Source: Alsobacter sp046349155
GTDB taxonomy: Bacteria > Pseudomonadota > Alphaproteobacteria > Rhizobiales > Beijerinckiaceae
Length of the DNA: 64,000 nucleotides
Direction of reading: 5' to 3'
Assembly (NCBI GenBank): GCA_046349155.1
Contig: JAXMCW010000001.1
Span: 1,922,001-1,986,000, forward strand
A program made the translations under genes and the position numbers. The notes under the pieces are model-generated. The model saw only the letters and a program-made list of their open reading frames with translations. It did no database searches and had not been told where the DNA came from. Positions 33,896 to 44,091 of the stretch are shown here, piece after piece (position 1 is the stretch's first letter; every line of letters starts with the position of its first letter).

Positions 33896-34279
33896 ATGAG
33901 CGGAATCGGATTGTCGATCCTCGACCAGATGAAGATGCGGATGCAGTGGCTGCATTCACGCCAGAAGGTGCTCGCCGAGAACGTCTCGAACTCCGACCTG
34001 CCGAAGTTCAAGCCCAAGGACCTGCGTCCGATGAACCCGACGGGCCAGCTCGGCATCGCGGTGGAGCAGACCTCGCCCGCGCACATCGCGTCCCTCGACG
34101 GGGCGAACATGACGAGCGCGCACGACGCCAAGCGCTTCGAGACCGTGCCCTCCGGCAACGCGGTCTCCCTCGAGGACGAGATGACCAAGCTCGCCGACAC
34201 GCAGATGGACTACCAGACGGTGACGGGCCTCTACATGAAAAGCCTGTCGCTGCTGAAGACCGCCATCGGCAAGGCTTGA
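33896..34279 (+). CDS. flgB: Flagellar proximal rod protein FlgB
   Basis: A 127-residue rod protein with HSRQKVLAENVSNSDLPKFK near its start and QMDYQTVTGLYMKSLSLLK at the end. The ATG at 33896 follows a GGGAGG ribosome site; an upstream ATG at 33848 in the CtrA box is in frame but unsupported. First gene of a seven-gene string (flgB, flgC, fliE, fliQ, fliR, flhB, cckA) under a CtrA box. Confidence 0.93.
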   Translation: MSGIGLSILDQMKMRMQWLHSRQKVLAENVSNSDLPKFKPKDLRPMNPTGQLGIAVEQTSPAHIASLDGANMTSAHDAKRFETVPSGNAVSLEDEMTKLADTQMDYQTVTGLYMKSLSLLKTAIGKA

Positions 34280-34288
34280 GAACGCGCC

Positions 34289-34699
34289 ATGGACCTCATG
34301 CGTTCCCTCGCCATCGCCGCCTCGGGCCTCAAGGCCCAGGCCGGGCGGATGCGCATCATCTCCGAGAACCTGGCCAACGCGGATTCGACGGGGACCAAGC
34401 CCGGCGCGGAGCCCTACCGCCGCAAGATCGTGAGCTTCGACAAGCGCTTCGACCGGGAGCTCGAGGCCCAGACGGTGTCCCTCGGCAAGGTGGCGCGCGA
34501 CCAGACCGCGTTCCAGACGAAGTACGACCCCGGCAATCCCGCGGCCGACACGTCCGGGAACGTCAAGCTGCCCAACGTGAACCCTCTCGTCGAGCAGATG
34601 GACATGCGCGAGGCCCAGCGCAGCTACGAGGCCAACCTCAACGTCGTCTCCGCGACCCGGCGCATGATCAGCCGGACGCTCGACATCCTGCGCGCCTGA
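34289..34699 (+). CDS. flgC: Flagellar proximal rod protein FlgC
   Basis: A 136-residue rod protein beginning MDLMRSLAIAASGLKAQAGR, then IISENLANADSTG and the C-terminal NPLVEQMDMREAQRSYEANL with VVSATRRMI. Starts 9 bp after flgB. The length is standard. Confidence 0.95.
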   Translation: MDLMRSLAIAASGLKAQAGRMRIISENLANADSTGTKPGAEPYRRKIVSFDKRFDRELEAQTVSLGKVARDQTAFQTKYDPGNPAADTSGNVKLPNVNPLVEQMDMREAQRSYEANLNVVSATRRMISRTLDILRA

Positions 34700-34727
34700 G
34701 CCCGTCTGACGGAAGGAGCCTCATTCC

Positions 34728-35048
34728 ATGGCGAGCCCCACCATCGCAGCCGGCGCCTACGCCGCCACGCAGCGCCTGGCGACGCCCAGCGCCGGGGCCG
34801 GGCTCGGCCTGGCCGCCGGGACCGCCGGGGGAACGAGCTTCGGAGACGCCCTGGGACAGGTGCTCGGCGCCGTCGCCGAGGCCGGGAAGCAGGCCGACCG
34901 GCAGTCCGCGGCCGCCGTGCAGGGCAAGGCCGACATGGTCGACGTCGTGACCGCCGTGGCCGAATCGCAGACGGCGATCGAAACCCTGGTGGCGGTGCGC
35001 GACCGCGTGATCGCCGCCTACGAGGAAATCATGCGCATGTCGATCTGA
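34728..35048 (+). CDS. fliE: Flagellar hook-basal body protein FliE
   Basis: A 106-residue protein with the FliE C-terminal signature: KADMVDVVTAVAESQTAIET, LVAVRDRVIAAYEEIMRM. The N-terminus is alanine/glycine-rich and variable. FliE links the MS-ring/export gate to the rod. A GGAAGGAG ribosome site precedes the ATG. Followed 56 bp later by fliQ. Confidence 0.92.
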   Translation: MASPTIAAGAYAATQRLATPSAGAGLGLAAGTAGGTSFGDALGQVLGAVAEAGKQADRQSAAAVQGKADMVDVVTAVAESQTAIETLVAVRDRVIAAYEEIMRMSI

Positions 35049-35104
35049 CGCGCCGTCGTCGGATCCGGGCCGAACCTCCTGTTTCTCCAGTCGGAAAGCG
35101 TAGC

Positions 35105-35371
35105 ATGAACGGCCCCGAGATCCTTGATATCGCGCGCGACGGCATCGTCACCTTCCTGAAGGTCGCGAGCCCGCTGATGCTGGTCGCGCTCGTCGTGGGC
35201 CTGGTGATCTCCCTCGTGCAGGCGCTGACCCAGATCCAGGAGCAGACGATCGTCTCGGTGCCCAAGATCATCATCATGGGCCTCGCGATGATCCTGCTGC
35301 TGCCCTTCATGGGCGACGCGCTCGCCGCCTACATGACGAGAATCGCGGCGCGAATCGCCGTTGGCGGCTAG
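35105..35371 (+). CDS. fliQ: Flagellar type III export gate protein FliQ
   Basis: An 88-residue two-helix membrane protein: LMLVALVVGLVISLVQALTQ and the second hydrophobic segment ending in IIIMGLAMILLLPFMGD, with IQEQTIVSVPK between. Length and pattern are diagnostic. It lies between fliE and fliR in the export-gate order fliQ-fliR-flhB. Confidence 0.94.
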   Translation: MNGPEILDIARDGIVTFLKVASPLMLVALVVGLVISLVQALTQIQEQTIVSVPKIIIMGLAMILLLPFMGDALAAYMTRIAARIAVGG

Positions 35372-35456
35372 CATGGCGACGCCGGCCTTCGCCGCAGCGA
35401 CGTTCGCCTGCCCGAGCGGGCGCCTGGGGCGTCGGGACCGCCGGCGCGCTGGCTCC

Positions 35457-36218
35457 ATGCAGATCACCGTCGGACCCGAACTCGCTGCCCTCTTCATGCT
35501 GGTCTTCGCGCGCGTCGGCACGCTCGTGATGCTGTTGCCGGCGCTCGGCGAGCGCTTCGTACCGGGTCGCGTCCGCCTCGCGCTCGCCGTGTTCCTGACG
35601 CTGACGATGATGCCCATCGTGCGGCCGCTGCTTCCCCAGGGCGCCGGTGCCTTGCAGGCGGCTCTGGGCCTGATGCTCTTCGAGCTCATGGTCGGCCTCA
35701 TGATCGGTCTGATGGGCCGGCTGCTGATGGCGAGCCTGCAGACGGCCGGGAACTTCGTGTCGCAGGCGATCGGCCTGTCCTTCGCCGAGACCGTCGACCC
35801 GACCCAGGGCGGCCAGGCGGCCGCCATCGGCAACTTCCTGATGATCACGGGCGTGGCGCTGCTCTTCGCGACCGACGCGCACCACCTCGTCATCGCGGCG
35901 ATTCGCGGCAGCTATTCCGCTCTTCCTCCGGGGGAGGCCCCGCCGACGGGCGACGCGGCCCGGCTCGCCATCGACACCCTGGCCAAGGGGTTCTCCGTCG
36001 CGGTGCAGATCGCAGCGCCCTTCATCGTGTTCGGCATCATCGCCAATCTCGGGCTCGGCGTGCTCTCGCGCCTGATGCCGGCCCTGCAGGTCTTCTTCCT
36101 CGGCGTGCCCGGCACGGTGATCCTGGGCTTCATGATTCTCTTCGCCGCCATAGGCCTGATGATGACGGGCTTCCTGACGGAGGTCGCCGCCGTCCTTCGC
36201 CCCTTCGCGGGAAGGTGA
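35457..36218 (+). CDS. fliR: Flagellar type III export gate protein FliR
   Basis: A 253-residue polytopic protein beginning MQITVGPELAALFMLVFARV, with GLMGRLLMASLQTAGNFVSQ and AIGLSFAETVDPTQGGQ. The ATG at 35457 gives the normal FliR N-terminus and length. An ATG at 35373, two bases after the fliQ stop, would add 28 residues that are not membrane-like. Ends 4 bp before flhB. Confidence 0.93.
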   Translation: MQITVGPELAALFMLVFARVGTLVMLLPALGERFVPGRVRLALAVFLTLTMMPIVRPLLPQGAGALQAALGLMLFELMVGLMIGLMGRLLMASLQTAGNFVSQAIGLSFAETVDPTQGGQAAAIGNFLMITGVALLFATDAHHLVIAAIRGSYSALPPGEAPPTGDAARLAIDTLAKGFSVAVQIAAPFIVFGIIANLGLGVLSRLMPALQVFFLGVPGTVILGFMILFAAIGLMMTGFLTEVAAVLRPFAGR

Positions 36219-36222
36219 GGCG

Positions 36223-37287
36223 ATGGCCGACACGGACGACCAGGAAGACCGCACAGAAGACCCATCCCTCCGACGGCTCGAACAGGCGATCGAGCGTGGC
36301 GACGTCGCCAAGAGCATGGAGGTCAACACCTGGTTCGTGCTGGCCGGAGGCACGCTCGCCCTGCTGATGGCGGGCAACGCCGCGGCGTCGGACCTCTCCG
36401 CGGCGCTGCGCTCCATCCTGGCCAACGCGCATCGCTTCCCCGCCGACGCAGCCGCGCTGCGAAACTTCGGCATGAGCGCCGCCGTCGCGGTGCTGGCCGC
36501 GCTGGCCATGCCCTTCATCCTGATGATCCTCTCGGCGCTCGCGGGGGGGCTGGTCCAGCACCGGCCCATCATCACGACCGAGACGCTGATGCCGCAGCTC
36601 GGGCGCATCTCGCCGATGGCCGGCGTCAAGCGGATGTTCGGCAAGGAAGCGATCGTCCAGTTCCTCAAGGGGCTCGGGAAGATCGCGCTCGTCGGCGTCG
36701 CGATGGGGATGGCGCTGTGGCCGGACCGCGCCCGCCTCGAATCCTTCGCGGCCATGGACGTCGCGGCCCTGCTGCCGGCCACGCGCGACGAAGCGCTGAA
36801 GCTGATGACGGCCGTGCTCGTGATCTACGCCTTCATGGCGGGCGCGGACTACGTCTACCAGCGCGTCACCTGGTACAATCGCCAGAAGATGACGAAGCAG
36901 GAGCTCAAGGAAGAGTTCAAGGAGACGGAAGGCAATCCCGAGATCAAGGCGAAGCTGCGCCAGCTCAGGGCCCGCGCCTCGCGCAAGAGGATGATGGCCA
37001 AGGTGCCGCAGGCCACCGTCGTCGTCATGAACCCGACCCACTTCGCCGTGGCGCTCCACTACGAGAAGGGGATGCCGGCGCCGGTCTGCGTGGCCAAGGG
37101 CCTCGATCATCTGGCGCTGCGCATCCGCGAGGTGGCGCGCGAGAACGAGGTGCCGGTGGTGGAGAACCCGCCGCTGGCCCGCGCGCTTTACAAGGCGGTC
37201 GAACTCGATCAGGAAATCCCGGTCGAGCACTACAAGGCCGTGGCCGAAGTGGTCGGCTACGTCATGCGTCTGCGCCGGAGAGCATGA
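36223..37287 (+). CDS. flhB: Flagellar export switch protein FlhB
   Basis: A 354-residue protein with four N-terminal membrane helices and a cytoplasmic C-terminal domain. The autocleavage motif NPTH is at residue 270 (VVVMNPTHFAVAL), followed by PVVENPPLARALYKAVELDQ. FlhB switches export from rod/hook to filament substrates. The starting MADTDDQEDRTEDPS is typical. The stop overlaps the start of cckA, a conserved alphaproteobacterial neighbour. Confidence 0.96.
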   Translation: MADTDDQEDRTEDPSLRRLEQAIERGDVAKSMEVNTWFVLAGGTLALLMAGNAAASDLSAALRSILANAHRFPADAAALRNFGMSAAVAVLAALAMPFILMILSALAGGLVQHRPIITTETLMPQLGRISPMAGVKRMFGKEAIVQFLKGLGKIALVGVAMGMALWPDRARLESFAAMDVAALLPATRDEALKLMTAVLVIYAFMAGADYVYQRVTWYNRQKMTKQELKEEFKETEGNPEIKAKLRQLRARASRKRMMAKVPQATVVVMNPTHFAVALHYEKGMPAPVCVAKGLDHLALRIREVARENEVPVVENPPLARALYKAVELDQEIPVEHYKAVAEVVGYVMRLRRRA

Positions 37288-39881
37288 TGTCGGCCGAGGC
37301 AGGAACGGCGTTGCGCCGGGGACAGGACGGGATGAGCACCCACGGGGCCGCGAGGACCATCGACCGCTCGCAACGCTCGGGCAGCGCAGGGTTGCTCCTG
37401 GTCCTGGCCGGGGTGCTCGTGGGGGCCGCCATCGCCCTCTCGCTGCTGGCCAACGAAAAGGCCCAGCCTCTCATCATCGGCCTCCTCGCCCTGCTGGCGG
37501 TGATCGGGGTTTTCGCTCTCTTCGCCGGCGCGGTGGGCATCATCGAGTTCGCCGGCCGGGCGGTGCGCAACGACCTGACGAAGATCGTGGCCGACACCGC
37601 GCGCGACGGCATGCTTGTGATCGAACAGGACGGCGCCGTCGCCTATGCCAACGAGGCCTATCTGAAGTTGTCGGGCGCGCGGGGCGCCGAGGATCTCGTT
37701 CCCGTGGAACGGCTCTTCACCGGTTCGCCCGACGTGTCGGAGGCGATCTACCGGCTCGCCCAGGCCTCGCGCGAGGCGAAGACCGCGACCGAGGAGATCC
37801 GCATGAGCCCGCCGTTGCGCGGGCTCGAGGGGGCGGCCTGGTATCGCGTGAAGGTGCGTCCCGTGGACCGTCCCGGCGGGCGGCGGGCCAGCCTCTGGAC
37901 CGTGACGGACGTGACGCGCGAGCGCGAGCGCCAGGAGAACGTGTTCCAGGAACTGCAGCACGCGATCGACTATCTCGACCATGCCCCGGCGGGCTTCCTG
38001 TCCATCGATGCCGGCGGCGAAGTAGTCTACATGAACGCCACCCTGGCGACCTGGCTCGACTATGACCTCGCCCAGTTCGGCTCCGGCGGGCTCAAGCTCG
38101 GCGACCTCGTGCCCGGCGACGGGGCGGCGCTGCTCTCCGCCGTCTCGGGCGGGGCAGGGGAGGTGCGCACCGAGATCCACGACATCGACCTGCGCCGGCG
38201 CGGCGGCCAGTCCCTTCCCGTGCGCGTCTTCCACCGCGTGGCCTTCGGCTATGACGGGACGCCCGGGGCCTCGCGCACGCTCGTGCTCAACCGTTCGGCC
38301 GGCGAGGACGTGGCGGAAGGCCAGCGCGCGGCTGAGGTGCGCTTCGCCCGCTTCTTCAACAACACCCCGCTGGCCATCGCCACGATCAACCGGGCCGGCC
38401 GGATCGTGCGCAGCAACGGGCCCTTCGCCAGGCTCTTCGGGGACATCTTCAAGGGCATGGACGCCTCCGAGCCGCGCTCTGTGCTGGCGCTGGCCGCCGA
38501 GCGGGACCGCGAGGCGCTGACGCTGCCGCTCGAGGCGGCGAGGCAGGGCCGGGGGGACATCGCGCCCGTGGAGATCGCGCTGTCCGGCGAGACCAACCGC
38601 TCCGCCCGCGTGTTCGTGTCGGCCGTCGAGAACGAGGGCGACGACGGAGAGGTGGCGATCGTCTACGCGCTCGACACCACGGAGCAGCGGGCCCTTGAGG
38701 CGCAGTTCGCCCAGGCTCAGAAGATGCAGGCCGTCGGCGAACTGGCCGGCGGCGTGGCGCACGACTTCAACAACGTGCTGCAGGGCATCATGGGCTATGC
38801 CGACCTGCTGCTCGTGAACCACCGGCCGACCGACCCGTCCTTCCAGGACATCATGCAGATCAAGCAGAACGCGAGCCGCGCGGCCGGGCTCGTGCGCCAG
38901 TTGCTCGCCTTCTCGCGCCGGCAGACACTGCGGCCGCAGGTGATGCATTTCGGGGACGTGCTCTCCGACCTCTCCATGCTGCTGAAGCGCCTGCTCGGGG
39001 AGCGCATCGCGCTCGACGTGCGCCACGGCCGCGACCTGTGGCCGGTGAAGGCCGACCTCACGCAGTTCGAGCAGGTGATCGTGAACCTCGCGGTCAACGC
39101 CCGCGACGCCATGCCGGAAGGCGGCAAGCTCACGATGCGAACGCGCAACGTGGACGAGGCCGAAAGCGGCGGCATGGGCCTGCCCGGCATGGGCGCGGGC
39201 GAATACGTGCTGATCGAGGTGGAGGACAGCGGCACGGGCATCCCCCAGGAGATCATCGACAAGATCTTCCAGCCCTTCTTCACCACCAAGGAGGTGGGCA
39301 AGGGCACGGGCCTGGGCCTCTCCATGGTCTACGGCTTCGTGAAGCAATCCGGCGGCTTCATCTTCTGCGACAGCCAGGTCGGCAAGGGAACGACCTTCCG
39401 CATCTTCCTGCCCCGCTACGCGGGCGGCGAGGCGGAGGAGCCCGTGAAGGCCGAGACCGAGAAGCCGGGCGTCAAGCCCGGCCCCGTCCAGCCGCCTGTC
39501 TCCTCCGACCTCACGGGCAGCGGCACGGTGCTGCTAGTGGAGGACGAGGAGGCCGTGCGCGCCTTCGGCGCCCGCGCCCTGGCGCAGCGCGGCTACACCG
39601 TGCTCGAGGCCGCCTCAGGCGTGGAGGCCCTCGCGGTGGTCGAGGAGCATGGCGGCCGGCTCGACCTCATCGTCTCCGACGTGGTGATGCCTGAGATGGA
39701 CGGCCCGAGCCTGCTGGGCGAACTGCGCAAGCGCGGCGTGAAGGCGCGCATCATCTTCGTCTCGGGCTACGCGGAAGAGGCCTTCAGCCGGAACCTGCCG
39801 GAGGGCGAGGACTTCGCCTTCCTGCCCAAGCCCTTCACCCTCAAGCAGCTCGTGGAGGCGGTGAAGACCGCCATCGACTGA
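37284..39881 (+). CDS. cckA: Hybrid sensor histidine kinase CckA
   Basis: An 865-residue hybrid kinase. Two membrane helices at about residues 33-55 and 61-85, then PAS domains (about 100-210, 225-340, 350-465), HisKA with the phospho-acceptor His at 493 (GGVAHDFNNVLQ), a HATPase domain (NLAVNARDAMP, then EVGKGTGLGLSMVYGFVKQS), and a receiver domain with Asp at 799 (LIVSDVVMPEMDGP). This is the CckA layout; the family phosphorylates CtrA and CpdR through ChpT. The ATG overlaps the flhB stop, so it is co-transcribed with export genes, possibly with an additional internal promoter. Adjacency flhB-cckA is common in alphaproteobacteria. Three CtrA boxes in this window are its likely indirect targets. 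Confidence 0.93.
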   Translation: MMSAEAGTALRRGQDGMSTHGAARTIDRSQRSGSAGLLLVLAGVLVGAAIALSLLANEKAQPLIIGLLALLAVIGVFALFAGAVGIIEFAGRAVRNDLTKIVADTARDGMLVIEQDGAVAYANEAYLKLSGARGAEDLVPVERLFTGSPDVSEAIYRLAQASREAKTATEEIRMSPPLRGLEGAAWYRVKVRPVDRPGGRRASLWTVTDVTRERERQENVFQELQHAIDYLDHAPAGFLSIDAGGEVVYMNATLATWLDYDLAQFGSGGLKLGDLVPGDGAALLSAVSGGAGEVRTEIHDIDLRRRGGQSLPVRVFHRVAFGYDGTPGASRTLVLNRSAGEDVAEGQRAAEVRFARFFNNTPLAIATINRAGRIVRSNGPFARLFGDIFKGMDASEPRSVLALAAERDREALTLPLEAARQGRGDIAPVEIALSGETNRSARVFVSAVENEGDDGEVAIVYALDTTEQRALEAQFAQAQKMQAVGELAGGVAHDFNNVLQGIMGYADLLLVNHRPTDPSFQDIMQIKQNASRAAGLVRQLLAFSRRQTLRPQVMHFGDVLSDLSMLLKRLLGERIALDVRHGRDLWPVKADLTQFEQVIVNLAVNARDAMPEGGKLTMRTRNVDEAESGGMGLPGMGAGEYVLIEVEDSGTGIPQEIIDKIFQPFFTTKEVGKGTGLGLSMVYGFVKQSGGFIFCDSQVGKGTTFRIFLPRYAGGEAEEPVKAETEKPGVKPGPVQPPVSSDLTGSGTVLLVEDEEAVRAFGARALAQRGYTVLEAASGVEALAVVEEHGGRLDLIVSDVVMPEMDGPSLLGELRKRGVKARIIFVSGYAEEAFSRNLPEGEDFAFLPKPFTLKQLVEAVKTAID

Positions 39882-40007
39882 GGCCGTTCGACGGCTGCCG
39901 AGAGGGGTGACACGGGTTGTCACCCCAGTGCTGCATGTTCCACGTGTTGCCGGCCGCAGCCGCACGGAAAAGTTACAGAATCGCAAAGGCTTGGTTGCGG
40001 TGGATAG

Positions 40008-40022
40008 GAACAAAAAAAGAAC
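40008..40022. promoter_or_regulatory. LexA/SOS box upstream of recA
   Basis: GAAC-N7-GAAC, with seven A bases as the spacer, an exact match to the alphaproteobacterial LexA operator (GTTC-N7-GTTC on the other strand). It lies 88 bp upstream of the recA ATG. Confidence 0.88.
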
Positions 40023-40109
40023 TTGCGAGTGAGAACGAAGCGTGATCAAGATCGTTCTCGGACCTCCATTGAGACTCTTTCCCGGCTCGTGCCATAAGGA
40101 CCGCTCAGC

Positions 40110-41195
<1,086 letters not shown>

Positions 41196-41260
41196 TCCTG
41201 CGTGCGGTGCGGGCCGGGGGCCTGCACTCCCGGGCGCTCATGATCGTCATCCTCATCCGG

Positions 41261-41283
41261 AGAGCGGGCCCGAGGCCCGCTCT
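41261..41283 (+). terminator. Hairpin after recA
   Basis: AGAGCGGGCC / GGCCCGCTCT with a 3-base loop, a perfect 10-bp stem about 65 bases past recA. The following sequence is not T-rich, so termination efficiency is doubtful. Confidence 0.5.
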
Positions 41284-41427
41284 TGCCGTAAGGGGCCTCG
41301 CCTGATCCTGCGTCCCGCGCAGGTCCGGCCGGCGGTTTGTCTCGACACGGCCCGGCCACGCCACTAAAAAGCCCGCAGTTTCCCTTCCGAGCGGCCCTTG
41401 GCCGCCCTTGCGAGCGAGTGCCGGTTG

Positions 41428-44091
41428 ATGAGCGGCGTGAATGAGATCCGGTCCACCTTCCTGGACTATTTCGGCAAGAACGGCCACGAGATCGTGCCGT
41501 CGAGCCCGCTTGTGCCGCGCAACGATCCCACGCTGATGTTCACCAATGCCGGGATGGTGCAGTTCAAGAACGTCTTTACCGGCGCGGAGAAGAGGCCCTA
41601 CCAGCGCGCCGTGACGGCCCAGAAATGCGTGCGGGCGGGCGGCAAGCACAACGACCTCGACAATGTCGGCTATACGGCGCGCCATCACACCTTCTTCGAG
41701 ATGCTCGGGAATTTCTCCTTCGGGGACTATTTCAAGGAGCGCGCGATCGAACTCGCCTGGACGCTGATCACCCGCGAGTTCGGCCTGCCGGTCGACCGCC
41801 TGATGGTCACGGTGTACCACGAGGACGACGAGGCCTTCGGCCTGTGGAAGAAGATCGCCGGCCTGTCCGACAGCAAAATCGTGCGCATCCCCACCTCGGA
41901 CAATTTCTGGGCGATGGGGGATACGGGCCCGTGCGGCCCGTGCTCCGAGATCTTCTACGACCACGGCGACCACATTCCCGGCGGCCCGCCCGGTTCCGAC
42001 GACGCGGACGGCGACCGCTTCATCGAGATCTGGAACCTCGTGTTCATGCAGTTCGAGCAGGTCGCCCCGGGCGAACGCCTGCTGCTGCCGCGCCCCTCCA
42101 TCGACACCGGGATGGGCCTGGAGCGCATCTCCGCCGTGCTGCAGGGCACGCACGACAATTACGAGACCGACCTGATGCGCGCGCTGATCCGCGCCGTCGC
42201 CGAGGTCACGGGGGTCGAGCCTGACGGGCCGCGCAAGGCGAGCCACCGCGTCATCGCCGATCACCTGCGCGCCTCCTCGTTCCTGGTAGCTGACGGCGTG
42301 CTGCCCTCCAACGAGGGCCGCGGCTACGTTCTGCGCCGCATCATGCGGCGCGCCATGCGCCATGCCGAGCTGCTTGGGGCGCGCGAGCCCGTCATGTGGC
42401 GGCTCGTACCGGCGCTGGTGCGGGAGATGGGCCACGCCTATCCCGAGCTGGTGCGCGCGGAGGCGCTGATCACCGAGACGCTGCGGCTCGAGGAGAGGCG
42501 CTTCCGCAAGACGCTCGAGCGTGGCCTCGGCATCCTCGAGGAGGAGGCCCGCAAGCTCGGTTCCGGCCAGAACCTCGCGGGGGAAGTGGCTTTCACGCTC
42601 TACGACACCTACGGCTTCCCGCTGGACCTCACGCAGGACGCGCTGCGCTCGCGCGGGATCGGGGTCGACACCGACGCGTTCAACGCGGCCATGGAGCGCC
42701 AGCGCGAGATGGCGCGTGCGGCCTGGTCCGGGTCCGGCGAGGCGGCCACTGAGACGGTCTGGTTCTCGGTCAAGGAGAAGGTCGGGGCCACCGAGTTCCT
42801 GGGCTACGACACCGAGAAGGCCGAGGGCGTGGTGACCGCGTTGTTGCGCGAGGGACAGCCGGTCGAGCGTCTGGAGGCGGGGCAGGACGGCATCGTCGTC
42901 GTCAACCAGACGCCGTTCTACGGCGAATCCGGCGGCCAGGTCGGCGATACCGGCCGCATGGCGGGCGCCGACGTCGTGCTGCGCGTCACCGACACGCAGA
43001 AGAAGCTCGGCGACCTCTTCGCCCATATCGTCCATGTCGAGAGCGGCGCGCTGCGCGTCGGCGACGCCCTCGCGCTGGAGGTCGACAACGGCCGGCGCTC
43101 TGCCATTCGCGCCAACCACTCGGCGACCCACCTGCTGCACGAGGCCCTGCGCCAGGTTCTGGGCGACCATGTCGCGCAGAAGGGATCTCTCGTCGCCCCC
43201 GACCGCCTGCGCTTCGACTTCTCGCATCCCAAGCCGATCAGCGCCGCCGAGCTCGCCGAGGTCGAGACCATCGTCAACCGGGTCGTTCGGCAGAACGAGC
43301 CGGTCGTCACGCGCCTCATGGGCGTGCAGGAGGCGATCGAGAGCGGGGCGCGGGCGCTGTTCGGCGAGAAATACGGAGAGGAGGTCCGCGTCGTCTCCAT
43401 GGGCCGCAATCCCGAGCCGGCGCAGTCGGTCTATTCCGTCGAACTCTGCGGCGGCACGCATGTCGCGCGCACCGGCGACATCGGGCTGGTCAGCATCGTC
43501 GGCGAGGGCGCTGTCGCCGCCGGCGTCCGCCGCATCGAGGCGGCCTCCGGCGAGGGCGCGCGGCTGCAACTCACCGGCGAGAGCGCCAAGCTCAAGGAGA
43601 TCCTGGGCCTGCTGAAGACCGGGCAGGCCGAGGCGTCCGAGCGCGTGGCCGCGCTGATCGAGGATCGCCGCAAGCTCGAGCGCGAGCTCGCGGAGGCGCG
43701 CCGCAAGATCGCCATGGGCGGGGGTGGGGGCGGCGGCGCCGAGGCCGCGGGCGTCCGCGAGGTCGGCGGCGTCAAGCTGCTGTCTCGCGCCGTCACGGGC
43801 ATCGACATGCGCGACCTCAAGAGCCTCGCAGACGAGGGCAAGAAGCAGATCGGCTCCGGGATCGTCGCGATCGTCGGGGTCGGCGAGGACGGCAAGGCCG
43901 GCGTCGTCGTGGGCGTCACGAGCGACCTCACCGGCCGCTTCAGCGCAGTCGACCTGGTGAGGGCCGGCTCGGAGCGGCTGGGCGGAAAGGGCGGCGGCGG
44001 CAGGCCCGATATGGCGCAGGCCGGCGGGCCCGACGGGGCCCAGGCGGCGGCGGCCCTGGCGGCCATCGAAGCGGCGATCGCCGGGGCATGA
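41428..44091 (+). CDS. alaS: Alanyl-tRNA synthetase
   Basis: An 887-residue AlaRS. Catalytic domain with TLMFTNAGMVQFKN, HHTFFEMLGNFSFGDYFK and GMGLERI; editing domain with HSATHLLHEALRQVLGDHV; zinc-type CGGTHVARTGDIG; C-Ala domain at the end (GGGGRPDMAQAGG). It charges tRNA-Ala and hydrolyses mischarged Ser/Gly-tRNA-Ala. The start ATG at 41428 gives the MSGVNEIRSTFLDYF start. It commonly follows recA in alphaproteobacteria. Its stop overlaps the next ATG. Confidence 0.98.
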   Translation: MSGVNEIRSTFLDYFGKNGHEIVPSSPLVPRNDPTLMFTNAGMVQFKNVFTGAEKRPYQRAVTAQKCVRAGGKHNDLDNVGYTARHHTFFEMLGNFSFGDYFKERAIELAWTLITREFGLPVDRLMVTVYHEDDEAFGLWKKIAGLSDSKIVRIPTSDNFWAMGDTGPCGPCSEIFYDHGDHIPGGPPGSDDADGDRFIEIWNLVFMQFEQVAPGERLLLPRPSIDTGMGLERISAVLQGTHDNYETDLMRALIRAVAEVTGVEPDGPRKASHRVIADHLRASSFLVADGVLPSNEGRGYVLRRIMRRAMRHAELLGAREPVMWRLVPALVREMGHAYPELVRAEALITETLRLEERRFRKTLERGLGILEEEARKLGSGQNLAGEVAFTLYDTYGFPLDLTQDALRSRGIGVDTDAFNAAMERQREMARAAWSGSGEAATETVWFSVKEKVGATEFLGYDTEKAEGVVTALLREGQPVERLEAGQDGIVVVNQTPFYGESGGQVGDTGRMAGADVVLRVTDTQKKLGDLFAHIVHVESGALRVGDALALEVDNGRRSAIRANHSATHLLHEALRQVLGDHVAQKGSLVAPDRLRFDFSHPKPISAAELAEVETIVNRVVRQNEPVVTRLMGVQEAIESGARALFGEKYGEEVRVVSMGRNPEPAQSVYSVELCGGTHVARTGDIGLVSIVGEGAVAAGVRRIEAASGEGARLQLTGESAKLKEILGLLKTGQAEASERVAALIEDRRKLERELAEARRKIAMGGGGGGGAEAAGVREVGGVKLLSRAVTGIDMRDLKSLADEGKKQIGSGIVAIVGVGEDGKAGVVVGVTSDLTGRFSAVDLVRAGSERLGGKGGGGRPDMAQAGGPDGAQAAAALAAIEAAIAGA

